A stretch of 64,000 nucleotides of DNA from Proteles cristata cristata (lineage: Eukaryota > Chordata > Mammalia > Carnivora > Hyaenidae): NCBI GenBank assembly GCA_017311185.1, contig JAESUZ010002554.1, positions 744,001 through 808,000 on the forward strand, in the 5' to 3' direction. Position numbers and translations under genes: made by a program. Numbering within the stretch: the first letter of the stretch is position 1; every line of letters starts with the position of its first letter. The notes beneath the pieces were generated by a model that had not been told where the DNA came from, did not search any database, and saw only the letters and a program-made list of their open reading frames with translations. Below, piece after piece: positions 1 to 10,680 of the stretch.

Positions 1-195
1 CAATCTATGGGCTGTGACGAATATTTAATAATATGTATCCACCTTTTCAGTATAGAGTGTAAAAATCCTCTGTGCTCCCCTTTTCATCCTCCATCCTCTC
101 TAACCCCAGGAAGCCACCAATCCTGTGAATTTCTCCATAGTTTTGCCTTTTCCAGAATTTCATCTAGTTAAAATTATACACTGTTTTATTCATCA

Positions 196-703
196 GACTT
201 CTCCACACACATAAAAAAAAACAGAATCAATGGTGTATGTATAGTTGGGGGGGGGCAGGGAGAGAGAGGTTTGTTGTAAAGAATTGGCTGACATGATTAT
301 GGAACTAGAAAATCCCATCAGCTGTAGAGTGACTTAGCAAGCTGAAGACCCAGGGGATCTAATGGTTCAGAACCAGTCCAAAGGCTGGGAAGCTCAACAC
401 CCAGGAAGAGCTGATGTTTCCAATTTTAATCCAAAGACAGGGAAATAGTCAAAGTCCCAGATAAAAGTCCATCAGGCAGAAAGAATTCTTAGAGAAGGGA
501 GAATCAGCCTTTGTGTTCTACTCAGGCCTTTGATTGGATGAGGCCCACCCACACTCTGGAGGGCAATTTCCTTTACTCACTTTACTGATTTAAATGTTAA
601 CTTATTCCAGAAACATCTTCACAAAATTACTCCGAATAATGTTTGTCCAAATATTTGGGTGCTTTGGGGCTCAGTCAAGTCCACACAAAATTAACTATCA
701 CAA
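196..703 (-). mobile_element. MaLR/ERVL-like solo LTR inserted in L1
   Basis: The + strand starts near an agacttctccacacacat block (degenerate form of agggttctccagagaaac). It runs through an aagaattggctgacatgatt block, then gattggatgaggcccaccca and gatttaaatgttaac, and ends with acaaaattaactatcaca. This is the reverse complement of a TG...CA long terminal repeat that is common in mammals and recurs at 37501-37947. I recognise the repeat but cannot fix its subfamily name from memory. No internal retroviral sequence flanks it, so it is a solo LTR. Confidence 0.7.
246..256 (+). repeat. Short poly-G run inside LTR
   Basis: A run of nine G followed by caggg interrupts the LTR where (ATAT)n is expected. 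It is a minor simple-sequence change. Confidence 0.6.
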
Positions 704-1114
704 GGATATAACCTTTTCATATTGGCATATTTTATTTAGCCATAGTGTTTTTTTCTCCATGTCTTTTCATAGCATAGTAGCTCAGTATTTTTTAGTCCTG
801 AATTATATCCCATTGTCTGGATATACCATAGTTTATTCATCCAACTACTAAAGGACATCTTGGTTGTTTCCAACTTTTGGTAATTATGAATTAAGTGGTT
901 ATAAACGTCTGTGTGAAGGTTTTTGTGTGGACATGTGTTTTCGTTTCATTTGGGTAAATACCAAAGAGTAAGATTACTGGATGAAATAATAAGAGTATGT
1001 TTAATTATATAGGAGTGCTTTCTATCGTTTTCAGTCACTAAATTTGTGGTAATTAGTTGAAGCAGCTTCAGGAAATTTATATAACCATCTTTATTTGCAA
1101 TGAAAGAAAAATAG

Positions 1115-1322
1115 AGGGGCACCTAGGTGGCTCAGTCATTTAAGTGTCCGACTTCGGCTCAGGTCATGATCATGTGGTCTGTGAGTTCAGGCCCCGTGTC
1201 AGGTTCTGTGCTGCCAGTTCAGAGCCAGGAGCTTGCTTCAAATTCTGTCTCTCTTTCTCTCTCTGCCCCTCCCCCTCTCACGTTCTGTCTTTCTTTCAAA
1301 AATAAACATTAAAAATTTTTTT
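1115..1322 (+). mobile_element. Feliform CAN-SINE
   Basis: The tRNA-like head (ggggcacctaggtggctcag), body (gagccaggagcttgcttcaa), CT-rich block and aataaacatt tail are all present. The flanking repeat aaaaatag at 1107-1114 matches aaaatag at 1323-1329 and is read as the TSD. Several CpG sites have decayed, so it is not among the youngest copies. The 61-codon frame starting at 1127 is only SINE sequence. Confidence 0.95.
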
Positions 1323-1534
1323 AAAATAGAAATCAGTATCCACTATTTTGATCTTAATAGAGGAAATGATGTCAGCCTATAATAAAGAAAAATTTTAAAA
1401 ATGATTCTTGCCTAGGGAACCAACATGTCTGAAGTACCCAATTCTTCAAGGTGCATCTGCAGGGCTTTTAACTATTTGAATTTTCCTTGATATTACTGTA
1501 GCTTTTACTCTAGCTTCAGAGGCCAGAGTCCTTT

Positions 1535-1680
1535 CATTAAACTAATAATAACCAATATTTGCATAATTGTATAGTGTAGCTTTATAGAAAGTATTCTTTT
1601 TCTGCATTAATTCATTAGCTTCTAATAACAGTCCTGAGAGGTAAATATAACCATTGTGCTCATTTGGTGGAGACCAGGAG
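1535..1680 (-). mobile_element. MIR, antisense, first half
   Basis: The + strand reads aataataaccaatatttgca, then attaattcattagcttctaa taacagtcctgagaggtaaa. This follows the reverse-complement MIR order (aacatttattgagc..., ttaatcctcacaacaaccctatgaggta). The match is weak but in order. The second half appears at 1895-2005, on the far side of another MIR. Confidence 0.5.
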
Positions 1681-1892
1681 AGTGCAGTACATAGAAGCAG
1701 AGACTGTGAACACCAGTTCTAAGGCTTGTTATCTGGCTAACCTGGGCCATGCCACTTAATATCTCTGACCCTCAGTTTATCATCTATAAAGTAGGTCTAA
1801 TACTAATACCAGCCTCATCATTCTAAATATTAAAATAGACTATAGACTATGTAGATTGGGATATAGTAAGCACTCAATAAATGTTAATACAA
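1681..1892 (+). mobile_element. MIR, sense
   Basis: The order of MIR blocks is clear: gcagagactgtgaacaccag, then gccacttaatatctctgacc, ctcagtttatcatctataaa and the terminal block agtaagcactcaataaatgt. MIR is an ancient tRNA-derived SINE of mammals. This copy appears to lie inside an antisense MIR. Confidence 0.8.
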
Positions 1893-1894
1893 TT

Positions 1895-2005
1895 TATATT
1901 TATTACTGTAATAATAGCTGAGAAAGATAAAAATTATCTTCCCAAGATCAAGTAGTTGTAAATGGCAGTTATTCTGGTTCCAAATCCATTTATCATGCTG
2001 TCCCC
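1895..2005 (-). mobile_element. MIR, antisense, second half
   Basis: The + strand reads cttcccaagatcaagtagtt, gtaaatggcagttattctgg, ttccaaatccatttatcatg. This matches the reverse-complement MIR blocks cttgcccaaggtcacacagc, agtggcagagccgggattcg, and so on. It continues the element started at 1535-1680. Confidence 0.5.
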
Positions 2006-2009
2006 TGTA

Positions 2010-2430
2010 TAAAGAGGGTAGAATATATGTTTAAATCTTTGTAAAAGTTGAAATTTTTGTCTTAAATGGTGTCAAGGGGAAACACACATGACATGCATGA
2101 AAAGAATATAGATCAGTACTCAGGACTGAGTAAGGCTCTGGTGTGAACTTTCACATACAGTTATATATATTCTATGAAAACAATGTCATTCTGATATAGT
2201 CTGTCTAAAAAATAAGAAATTGGCCTGGGACAAGTCAGAGCATGTGTTGTTTTATTTTCTTTCCCCAAAGACATTTAATATTTTGGACAGCAGACTAGGA
2301 AAAGATTGTGCAAATAAATTATAGTTGTGGAAAACACATGAACATGTTTAAATACATATGCCTATCCATATGTACATAATTATAGATTTATTTTACTTTT
2401 ATTTTCAGAACTGCAAGTACACTATCATTT
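2010..2430. other. No recognised feature
   Basis: AT-rich sequence with no repeat family, ORF or RNA motif that I can recognise. Confidence 0.5.
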
Positions 2431-2449
2431 TATAAATACCATGGAGATC

Positions 2450-2610
2450 TACCATTGTGACATTTAGGAAGAGGAAACTAACATATGCTGAGGCATTGCA
2501 CTCTGTGCTTTTCATATACTTATTCATTTAACCCTTACAATAGCACTGCAATATACTTACTGTTACTCATTTTATGAATGAGGACACTGAGGTTCATAAA
2601 ACTCCTATGA
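2450..2610 (-). mobile_element. MIR, antisense
   Basis: The + strand has tgctgaggcattgcactctg, then ttattcatttaacccttaca atagcactgc, then cattttatgaatgaggacactgaggttc. This is the reverse-complement MIR core (ctcatttaatcctcacaaca, ccattttacagatgaggaaa). Confidence 0.75.
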
Positions 2611-2659
2611 TTCTTTTCCCCCCAAGATTAAAGGCAGACTCAGTTCTGTCTTGATTTAA

Positions 2660-3535
2660 ATCTTATAGTATGTTGATAATACCATTTTCCTTGGAAAGAA
2701 ACATGAGTGTTTTGTCTAACAGAGTTATGCTGTATAATACCTTAGTTAAAATGGAATGAAGATGAACATGGTTGAAACAAAGGCCAGGAAAAGCTAATTA
2801 CTCTACAGAGCCACACTTTCATTCCTGAGCTGAAATCAACCCTGTAGTTCCACTTAGCAGTGAAAGTTTCAGGTAATGGGCCAGTAGTACATCTGCGCTT
2901 TGTTTCTGGACAGTGGCCACAGGGAGACTTGCTGCTGGAATTCTTCTAGTATTTTCTGCCAACTTACACAAACTCTGGAGGTTCAGAAGCATATTCCATA
3001 GATCTGAGAGGAGAGGCACAAAACCTACAATGTTAAAGAAAAGTACTTTAGAGAGGGCAAAGTGAAAATATTAAAAGTTAAATTTTCTATATAGTGTAAG
3101 ATAGATGCTGGCTTCCAAAAGAGAAAAAGGGGGAAATTTGTAGGATTAGATTACATCTGGACCCAGGAAGACCTACAAAGAACTCTTATTATAAACAAAT
3201 ATTTAATTTATTATTTTGACTATTTGTTTTATGAATTTTTAAATATAATTATCAGATTATCATTAACACAAAAATGAAATCAGGCAACCATTAACACGAA
3301 GAAGTAAAAAGTAGACAAGAAAAATTTCATTCATTTGTCCATATAATTTTAATGATTTGTTTGAAACCCCAAATTATCAGAATACAAAGGACAATTGCTA
3401 GAGTTTCATTGATTAGTCAGTCCTTTAATATGGTGATTTGCTTATTCTTTTAGTGAGTTTAATTATCACTCTCTAGAGACCTAGGTGTATCTGAATTAAA
3501 ATATCTTTAAAAAATTGAAATTAATTAGAAAGCAG
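2660..3535. other. No recognised gene or repeat
   Basis: AT-rich DNA. A 66-codon frame on the - strand at 2819-3019 has no recognisable domain, no upstream signal that I can see, and is treated as chance. Confidence 0.5.
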
Positions 3536-3537
3536 AC

Positions 3538-3565
3538 AGACACATACACACACATACACACACAG
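3538..3565 (+). repeat. Short (ACACAT/CA)n microsatellite
   Basis: Imperfect cacatacacacacatacaca run. Confidence 0.8.
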
Positions 3566-3796
3566 AAAGTGGGTGGAGTTAAAACAGCTAATACTCAATT
3601 GACATTATGTGCTTCCAAAGAATAATTATAATGAACTATGTCCTGCTGGGATGCATAAAAGGATCTGCCCATAAATTGATTAAGGCTAGTGTTGGAATAA
3701 AGAATATGAAAAATACAGACATTTGAAAACATTTTCTAAAATGCCTGAGGAATTTTAGATTTCAGGTATGCAGATTCTCAACTCTTGTTTCTGGAA

Positions 3797-3947
3797 CAGT
3801 TCTCTCAAACACTAATGTGCCTATGAATCCCCCGCAGATCTTAAAATACAGTTTCTGATTTAGTAGGTTTGAGATGGGGCCAGGATTTGGCAGGTAACAC
3901 CAATGCTGTTGATTTCTGTCACACAGTGACCAGCCTACCCAACTTTC
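3797..3947 (+). mobile_element. MER5A-type hAT-Charlie DNA transposon remnant
   Basis: Blocks tctcaaacactaatgtgcct, cagtttctgatttagtaggt ttgagatggggccaggattt and caatgctgttgatt follow the MER5A consensus in order. MER5A is a short non-autonomous hAT element of placental mammals. No transposase is encoded. Confidence 0.8.
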
Positions 3948-4273
3948 CTGAAACTGAAGGGTTTTTCGGTGATGTGGGATTTTTTAGCTAAATCTGGGAG
4001 AGCCCTCTGCAAATTAAGATATTTATTTACCTTGGGACATTTTGAATAAAACAGTGTAGATTATACCTGAAATTCAACAAAAGAATTTCTTATCATGCTC
4101 AGATATTTGTTCATAAATGAGAAATAGGCACACCCATAGGCTTACTTGATATTGCGGTAAAATTCTTCTTTCTTTGAAGGAATATATAAATATGTTTATA
4201 TATAAGCTCTATAAATATAGACACTCTGACTAGGCATGGTCTAGCTCAGGATTTCTTCTCTGGTTTAGGTCCA

Positions 4274-4712
4274 GTTTTATTGCTAAGTGAAAGAAGCCCA
4301 TCTGGAAAGGCTACATACTGTATGATTCCAACTACATGACATTATGGAATATGTAAAACTATGAAGACAATAAAAAGATCAGGTATCAAGGGTCAAGGGA
4401 AGGGATGAATAAGCCAGGAAAATACTCTCTAATATTATAATGATGATACATGTGACTATACATTCATCCAAATCCATAAAATATACAACACCAAGAATGA
4501 ACTATCATATAAATTATGGACTTTTAGGTGATTATGATGTCTCAATGTAGGTTCATTAATTGTAACAAATATAACACTGTGGTGGGTGGGGGTGTTGATA
4601 ATGGGGAAGGTTATGCAGATGTGGAGACAGGGGCATATAGGAAATCTCTGTACCTTCCCCCCAATTTGCTGTGAACCTTAAACTGCTCTAAAATAGAGCC
4701 TTCATCTTAAAA
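4274..4712 (+). mobile_element. L1ME-type L1 3' end
   Basis: Blocks gctaagtgaaagaagcccat, gctacatactgtatgattcc, gtctcaatgtaggttcatta attgtaacaaatataacactgtggtggg, gaaatctctgtaccttcccc and ctgtgaaccttaaactgctc are the 3' untranslated end of an old L1ME element in order. Only the 3' end is present, as is usual for 5'-truncated L1. Confidence 0.85.
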
Positions 4713-4911
4713 ATTATATAAATATATATAAAAAAATTAATAACTATCATGCTATGGCAAGATGGAGCCCAGTCAGTTTGGACCTTAGTCACACACAGAG
4801 TGTGGAGTGCTTGGGTCTAATGAGATGGATACCAGAGGCTCAGGATAATGCTGCTTTGCATTTTCATTCTCTTCTTAATGAATGATGCCAGATTATTTAA
4901 AAAATCTTTTA

Positions 4912-5412
4912 GTTACCTATTTCTATATAATAAATTACTGAGAAATGTAGTGTGTTAAAACAACACACATTTGTTATCTCATAGTTTCTGTGGGTCAGGA
5001 GTCTAGGCACAGCCTAGTTGGGTAATTAGGCTCCAAGTTTCTCACAAGGCTACAACCAAGCTATCATTTAGAACTGCAGCCATCTCTTAAAACACAGTAG
5101 AAGGGCATTTGCTTCCATACTTACTACTGTGGCTCTTGTCAGGTCCTCATTGGTTCTTGACCCTGGCAGACATGAATTCCCTGCCACATGGGCATCTCCA
5201 TAAAGTAGCTGGCTTTCCTCACAGGAAGTGAGGGGGAAAGAGAGAGACAGGGCAAGCTGAAAGCCAGAACTTAACCTCAGAAGTGACCACCCATAACTTT
5301 TGTCATGTTTTGTTCATTAGATCAGCCTATTCTCAAAGGAAGAGATTACACATGGACATGAATATCGAAAGGTAAAAATTATTGGAAGACATCTTAGAAG
5401 CTGTTTACCACG
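4912..5412 (-). mobile_element. MLT1-type MaLR solo LTR
   Basis: The + strand starts tagttacctatttctatata ataaattactgagaaatg, passes ttaaaacaacacacatttgt tatctcatagtttctgtggg and cctgccacatgggcatctcc, and ends cttagaagctgtttaccac. That is the reverse complement of an MLT1 LTR. The embedded poly(A) signal of the LTR lies in the ttatctcat block on the opposite strand. It is old and diverged. Confidence 0.8.
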
Positions 5413-5479
5413 AAAAATAGGAAGCTTTTAAGATAAGTTAGAAATGAGGCTTAAAATAAGGTTCCTGGCAGGAAGAATC

Positions 5480-5705
5480 ACGGCATTTAATTGTTCCTCA
5501 AGGTCCACTGTAATTGTCACCTCATCTATAAAACTTTTCTTGACCTCTCTGCCTCTCACCACAAAAGAAAAAGTCAGCCATTCTCTTTTATTCTTCATAG
5601 TGCTTAATGCCAACTCTATCCTGCCTGCTCCGTCTTACGCTGGATCACAATTCTTTGTTGGCATGCCAGTCTCTCCTCCCAAGTAGGTGACAGGTTCATG
5701 GGGGG
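5480..5705 (+). mobile_element. L2 3' fragment, degenerate
   Basis: The order aattgtcacctcatctataa aacttttcttgacctctctg, then ttattcttcatagtgcttaa, follows the sense L2 3' region (aatgtcaccttctcagtgag gccttccctgacc, cttcatagcacttatca). The match is weak, so the call is tentative. Confidence 0.45.
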
Positions 5706-5722
5706 CGGGGGGGGGGGCGGTG
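5698..5722 (+). repeat. G-rich run, G-quadruplex candidate
   Basis: Consecutive runs of six, eleven and shorter G blocks separated by single C (ggggggcgggggggggggcg). It meets the sequence pattern for intrastrand G-quadruplex formation. No gene or promoter context is visible. Confidence 0.7.
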
Positions 5723-5959
5723 AGAGCTGTTTACTTGTTTCCTGAGTATTGGTTAGACTAAGGAAAACTGTGACTTCTTCATCACCCAGCAGTCCTTGGA
5801 GGACAGACTGAGGATGGATGCTTCAAGGTAGAATGGGACAAGTAAGCCTTAGAGAATATAAAGAAACAAGACATAAGTAACTGATGGCAATACTTAATCC
5901 AAAGCTGGACGTCTTCCATTTGCTTCTCAGACCCAGTCTCCACAATTCTCCCTCCCTCT

Positions 5960-6412
5960 CCTGTGTTCCAGGAGCCTAAACTTAAGAGATAATAGCCTGG
6001 GCTCTCTTAACCTTTGGCTTGCAGCTATGCTCTGCCAACAGGAGGCACCAAAAGGAGGCCAGAAGTAGGGAGACAGTGAGGTGGGATATTAATTTCCTTG
6101 GTTGGCTCCTTGCTGGTCGTCCATGTGTTGCCTGTGTCTTTCTACTAAGACCAAGTCTCCTGCCAACTCTCTCCCTCCATACGGCTACCCTGTCTCTGGC
6201 TCCTTAGTAACTCTGCTCTGCTCTGGTCTCTTCAGCTCAATGGGTGGTCCCAGCTCCCTCACTCTTAGTGTTGCTGAGTGAACACATAACGCCTGTCATG
6301 CTCCCTAACCCCCATCCACGTTTTTCAAATTGGTGCTTTTATTAATTTCTCCTCAAATTACCCAGTTTGAGGGAGCCATCTGTTTTGTGTGATGGAGCTC
6401 TGACTGACAGAA
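5960..6412 (+). mobile_element. Probable ancient LTR, family unassigned
   Basis: Moderately GC-rich against AT-rich flanks. It contains cttttattaatttctcctca aattacccagtttgagggag ccatctgttttgtgtgatgg agctctgactgaca. This ends like a known mammalian LTR (poly(A)-signal-like attaa, ccatctgtttt...ccctgactgataca). I recognise the type, not the name. The 62-codon frame at 6019 is not a gene. Confidence 0.45.
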
Positions 6413-6869
6413 CTTCCATTTCTGTACAGGGCCAGTTTATTCTGGAATTAACCATGACAACAACAATGAAAACAAAAACATGAAAAATGAAGCTGATGTT
6501 GTTGGACTATATGTATCCTAAAATAGTGGTCCTTGTCCTCATGGGGCTTATGACCAATTAATTACCTCTTCATTCATATCCAGAGGTTTGTGTTTGGTTG
6601 ATTGGTTTTTTAAAGAATTGGTTTTTATATACCATTAGTAAGATTGAATACAAAAAAACCCAAAACATGTCTTTAAACTGTAGACGAATTCTCTCAGACT
6701 AATGAAAAAGGAGGAAGGGGAGGTTTGTTGTTACCAATGACTTATGACAGCAAATGCCATAAGTAGCAGTAGTTAATTCACTACATCAAAGGGAAGAAAT
6801 AGCAAAACAGACTAAAAGCCAGCCTAGAAAATTATGTGTAGGTGTGGAGTGGGTCAGGCAAGTATAGTT

Positions 6870-7085
6870 GAACATAAGAATAACTAAAATTTAGTAAGAG
6901 CTAACTAAGTACCAGGCTTTGTGCATTTCATTTTATTTTATCCTCATAAGATACTCTGCAGTAGGCACATAGTACTCCAGCTTTAAACATGAAGAAATTG
7001 AGGCACAGAGAAATTAGCAGGCCTGCTCAAGTTATCAGGGTGTGGGGGATCTGTATATAAGCTTATGACCCATTTTCTTAACCAT
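6870..7085 (-). mobile_element. MIR, antisense
   Basis: The + strand order is gctaactaagtaccaggctt tgtgcatttcattttatttt atcctcataa, then ttaaacatgaagaaattgag gcacagagaaatta, then ttcttaaccataact. All are reverse-complement MIR blocks. Confidence 0.8.
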
Positions 7086-8370
7086 AACTACTTTAAGAAT
7101 AAAGGAAAATACTGAATGACCAAATTTGGAGTATCAGGTACTAACCTGTCCAAAAATATGTAATCGCGTAGTCCAGAAATAGGTTAGGGTGAAAGGTCTT
7201 TAAAAAGCTTTTAACCATCAACTATAAACCAAAGATGTTTATACATTGAAGATAAGAGGTAGAAAACAGGACCTACTTCTTTTCCCCCATCACTTCAATT
7301 CTGTCCTTAGATTTGTAAAAGTTTATGCCAACTCTTGATGTCAAGAGCCCATATTGTATTTGAGAAGCATGTTTTCTCTTTTTCTTACTCTATTCACTGG
7401 CAGGATAAAACACATGGAAAAAGAATTGGCCCCAACGCCCTTTCCTCAATTATTTCCCTTAATTCCAGGCCTGACAATCATTTATCAGTGTGGTATGTCA
7501 GCCCTGCCACCTCACGGCCTCAGGAAACAATTTCCTCTGGTGCAATTCCAAATCAGCTCAGGGACTGTTTAACCCCTTTTTCACCGAAGGACTATGGGGA
7601 GCTTCTTGATCTCAGTCCTGTTAGGATTTGCACAATTTGTTTTCATTCACATCACTCATGGCCAGGAGTAAAGCCACCGTATTTACTTCTTCCCACATGT
7701 GTAGACTTCACATTTTGTTTCACCTTATGGTAAGGAGAGGGGTAGTTTTGTTAACTTCGAGAAAGTCTAGGTTGCCTATTGTCCACCATAGCTATTGCCA
7801 AATTCCAGTTTATGAACAGTTTAGAACCTTTTTTTTTCTTTCATGGTACCAAGGGATTAATAACAAGAAATTGGCAAGAAATTGCAGTCTACAAGCTGCA
7901 ACTAATATGATTTGATATAATCCAGATGTGCAAAACTCCTTCCCCCATCCTATGCCCTCCACATATAGGTGTGTGACCTCAGTGAAGGCAAGGCTGGTAA
8001 TTACATTTATTTGGAGACATATAGACTCTGTTTCCCCAACCCCTCCTTTTCCTACTTTGAGGGGAAGAGTGATTTGGAATGTATTTTTACACTTACTAAA
8101 AAGGATGTGGAAATAAAACTTTAATTACTGGAAAAGCTATTCAGAAGAAAGTATATTTTATCCTTCCAGAGACATGAGTTTTTCAAGACAGAACTAGACC
8201 TCATCAGTTGCCACTACTTCAGGAAGCAATGGAAACCACAAACTGGGCAGAGTCCCTGCCTGCCCGTTACAGTGTGGTCAGTTCGATTAAGGGATGGAAT
8301 GTTCTAAGACATGGCTCATCTGTCTGACAGTTTGGACCTAACTGGGCTGCAGACATTTTTTCCCCCAATT
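7086..8370. other. No recognised gene or repeat
   Basis: Contains the second-longest open frame of the window (132 codons, + strand, 7335-7733) and two overlapping frames (7354-7572, 7628-7915). I see no family motif or signal peptide in any of them. Four open frames crowded into 800 bases is mild, but the composition is ordinary. I cannot support a gene. Confidence 0.5.
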
Positions 8371-8375
8371 GCCCT

Positions 8376-8910
8376 GCTCCTGTTACCACAGCTGCACAAC
8401 AAATTACCCTAAAACTTATTGGCTTAAAACAGTAATAATCACTTATTATCACTTGAAATTTTGTTAGGAATCCAGGAATAGCCCATGTGTACCTTCTGAC
8501 TTGGGGGACTCTCTCTAATAAGGTTGTAATTAGACTGGGCTGGTACCACACAAAGGGCTTCTCACTCACATGTGTCTGTACTTGAACTGAGAAGATTAGA
8601 GGCTAGCACAGCTGGGGCACCTTGGGCATCTCTTCACATATTCTCTCCAGAATGGGGTCTTGAGGATAGCTGGACTTTCTACATGTTCCCTTAATGCTTT
8701 GAAGGTACATGTCCCAGTAGAGACAGATCCAAGCTAAAAACATATGATGTCACTTTGGGTATGCACTGTTGCTTGGGGTAGTTTCATGGTCCATCCAGGT
8801 GTGAAGGATGGGGGAAGGGCATAAACTCTACTTCTCCTTGGTGGTCTATCAATGTCACACTATAAGAAGATATAACTATGACTTAGTTATTGGAAAATAT
8901 AATCTGCCAT
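8376..8910 (-). mobile_element. MLT1-like LTR, degenerate
   Basis: The + strand starts ctgttaccacagctgcacaa caaattaccctaaaacttat tggcttaaaacagtaataat, has ggaatccaggaatagcccat and ends near tataatctgccata. This follows the reverse complement of a MaLR LTR (gctgcgtaacaaattacc...acttagtggcttaaaacaa). Strongly diverged in the middle. Confidence 0.65.
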
Positions 8911-9149
8911 ATTCCTCTGAAGCTTTGTCCCTGAAAAAAAATGACAACATCTACTCATGATGGCTACTTTTTAATATCTAAAAATATAGCCAATTGGTTG
9001 ACTAAGGACTTCTTAAATCATTTGGAAATGAGGTTTTAGATATTCAGTTTTTGGAATACAGAGCCCATCTAATTGGGAGCTTACAGAGGTGAGCTCACCT
9101 CCCAGTGAGGGATCTATGAGCTGGCATGCCAAGTAAGGATCATGATTAT

Positions 9150-9200
9150 AATAAAAATAAATAGAATAGAAAATAGAAAAATAGAATATAATAAAAATAG
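9150..9200 (+). repeat. AT-rich low-complexity (AATAGAAAAT)n
   Basis: Imperfect repeats of ataaaaataaatagaatag and related units. Confidence 0.7.
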
Positions 9201-9386
9201 AAAACAAGTTAATTTTGAACATTTGCTAGGTGCTAGTCACTGTCATATATTAGTTACCTAATAATGATAATCATTAATTGAATAAATATTTACTAAATGG
9301 CTCTATTGTATCAGCACCGACATTATTGTGGGAAAGATAATTAAGACTGACTCTGCTGAATTTCTAGAGGTGATACAACAGGAACT

Positions 9387-9438
9387 TCGATTCTCTCTCT
9401 GTCTCTCAAAATAAATAAGTAAACTTAAAAAGAAATAA
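9387..9438 (+). mobile_element. 5'-truncated SINE tail
   Basis: Only the CT-rich block and tail are left (ctctctctgtctctcaaaat aaataagtaaactt). It lies directly before the TSD of the L1 that follows. Confidence 0.7.
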
Positions 9439-9439
9439 C

Positions 9440-10105
9440 ATTTTTAAAATGGCATTCTTGTTAATTTTTTGAGGAACCTCCACACTGTTCCCACTGGAGG
9501 GTACCCATTTCTCCACATCATCGCCAGCATCTAGAGTCCTCTGATTTGCTCCCCTATGACCCAACAATAGCACTTTTAGGAATTTACCCAAGGGATACAG
9601 GAGTATGCTGATGCATAGGGGCACATGTGCCCCAATATTCATAGCAGCACTCTCAACAATAGCCAAAACATGGAAAGAGTCTAAGTGTCCATCAACTGAC
9701 GAATGGATCAAGAAGACGTGGTTTATCTATACAATGGAATAGTACATGGCAATGAGAAAGAATGACATCTGGCCATGTGTAGCAACATGGATGGACCTTG
9801 AGGGTGTTATGCTGAGTGAAATAAGTCAGGCAGAGAAGGCCAGATACCATATGTTTGCACGTATAGGAGGATTAGGAGGAACTTAATGGAGGACCATGGG
9901 GTAGATGAAGGGGAAAAATAGTGGGGGAGAGGGAAGGAGGCAAGCCACGAGAGACTCTTGAATGCTGAGAACAAACTGAGGACTGATGGATGTGAGGAGG
10001 AGGTGAGGGTGATGAGCATGGAGGAGAGCACTTGTGGGGATGAGCACTGGGTGTTCTATGGAAACCAACCTAACAATAAACTATTTTTAAAATGGCATTC
10101 TTGTT
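9440..10105 (+). mobile_element. L1 insertion with 5' inversion and 23-bp TSD
   Basis: A 23-base direct repeat at 9440-9462 and 10083-10105 (core aaaatggcattcttgtt) brackets the element. Bases 9540-10082 are the sense L1 3' end: gacccaacaatagcactttt aggaatttacccaagggata, then catcaactgacgaatggatc, then aacaaactgaggactgatgg. Bases 9463-9538 are in the opposite orientation (gaggaacctccacactgttc). They equal the block found antisense at 11313-11406. This is the signature of twin priming. The A tail is very short. Frames on the - strand here are not genes. Confidence 0.92.
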
Positions 10106-10109
10106 TAAT

Positions 10110-10445
10110 TATTTGATAGGAACAAGTACTTAAGTGACTAGAAAAGATGGATATACCCGTGTCATTAGAAAACAATACTAATGAAGATCATGATATTTTT
10201 AAAGTAACAAGCATTGAAGAGTGCTTACCTTTTTGTTTCTCTCGTGTCTTAGTTTACACAGTGATATCTATTTCTTTACATCTATCATTTATTTAGAACA
10301 TATATAAAAGAATGAAGAGTAAGTAAAGAAAGAGTAAGGAGTTGTTTTTTTTTCTATTTTATCTACATGTGAACATTGGGACCTTATTTCTATAAGGACA
10401 AGAAAAATCTCTGAAAACTATTTTGGACAAAACTGAATAGCCATA
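10110..10445. other. No recognised feature
   Basis: AT-rich sequence without recognisable repeat or ORF. Confidence 0.5.
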
Positions 10446-10449
10446 GTAA

Positions 10450-10680
10450 CAATATCAATTACAATTCACTGAAAGTCAATGCTATGTCAGGTTCTTTGCA
10501 TAAAATAACTCAATTTTAAACTGTAACTCTATAAACTAGCTGTCATAATTCCCTTTCATAGGTAAGAAAACTAAAGTAGGTAAGAAGTTAAACAGGCTAC
10601 CCAAAGTATCAGTTGGGATATGCCAAAGGCAGTACTTGAAACTGAGTCTATTGGCTCACTTCAAGACTGGGTTTCAATAT
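10450..10680 (-). mobile_element. MIR, antisense
   Basis: The + strand has gtcaatgctatgtcaggttc tttgcataaaataactcaat, then catagctaagaaaactaaag-like block at 10557-10580 and ttgaaactgagtctattggc. This follows reverse-complement MIR. Confidence 0.7.

Larger units (their letters stand above)
1..1060 (-). mobile_element. Old L1 (L1M-type) 3' region, antisense, split by an LTR
   Basis: Two blocks, about 1-195 and 705-1060, read as the reverse complement of the 3' part of an old mammalian-wide L1. The signature on the + strand is a cattgtctggatataccatag block followed by ggttgtttccaacttttgg, then ttttgtgtggacatgtgttttc and a gggtaaataccaaagagta block. These are in the order expected for antisense L1M. 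The missing middle is occupied by an LTR. The element is diverged, has no usable frame and continues beyond the left edge of the window. Confidence 0.7.
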
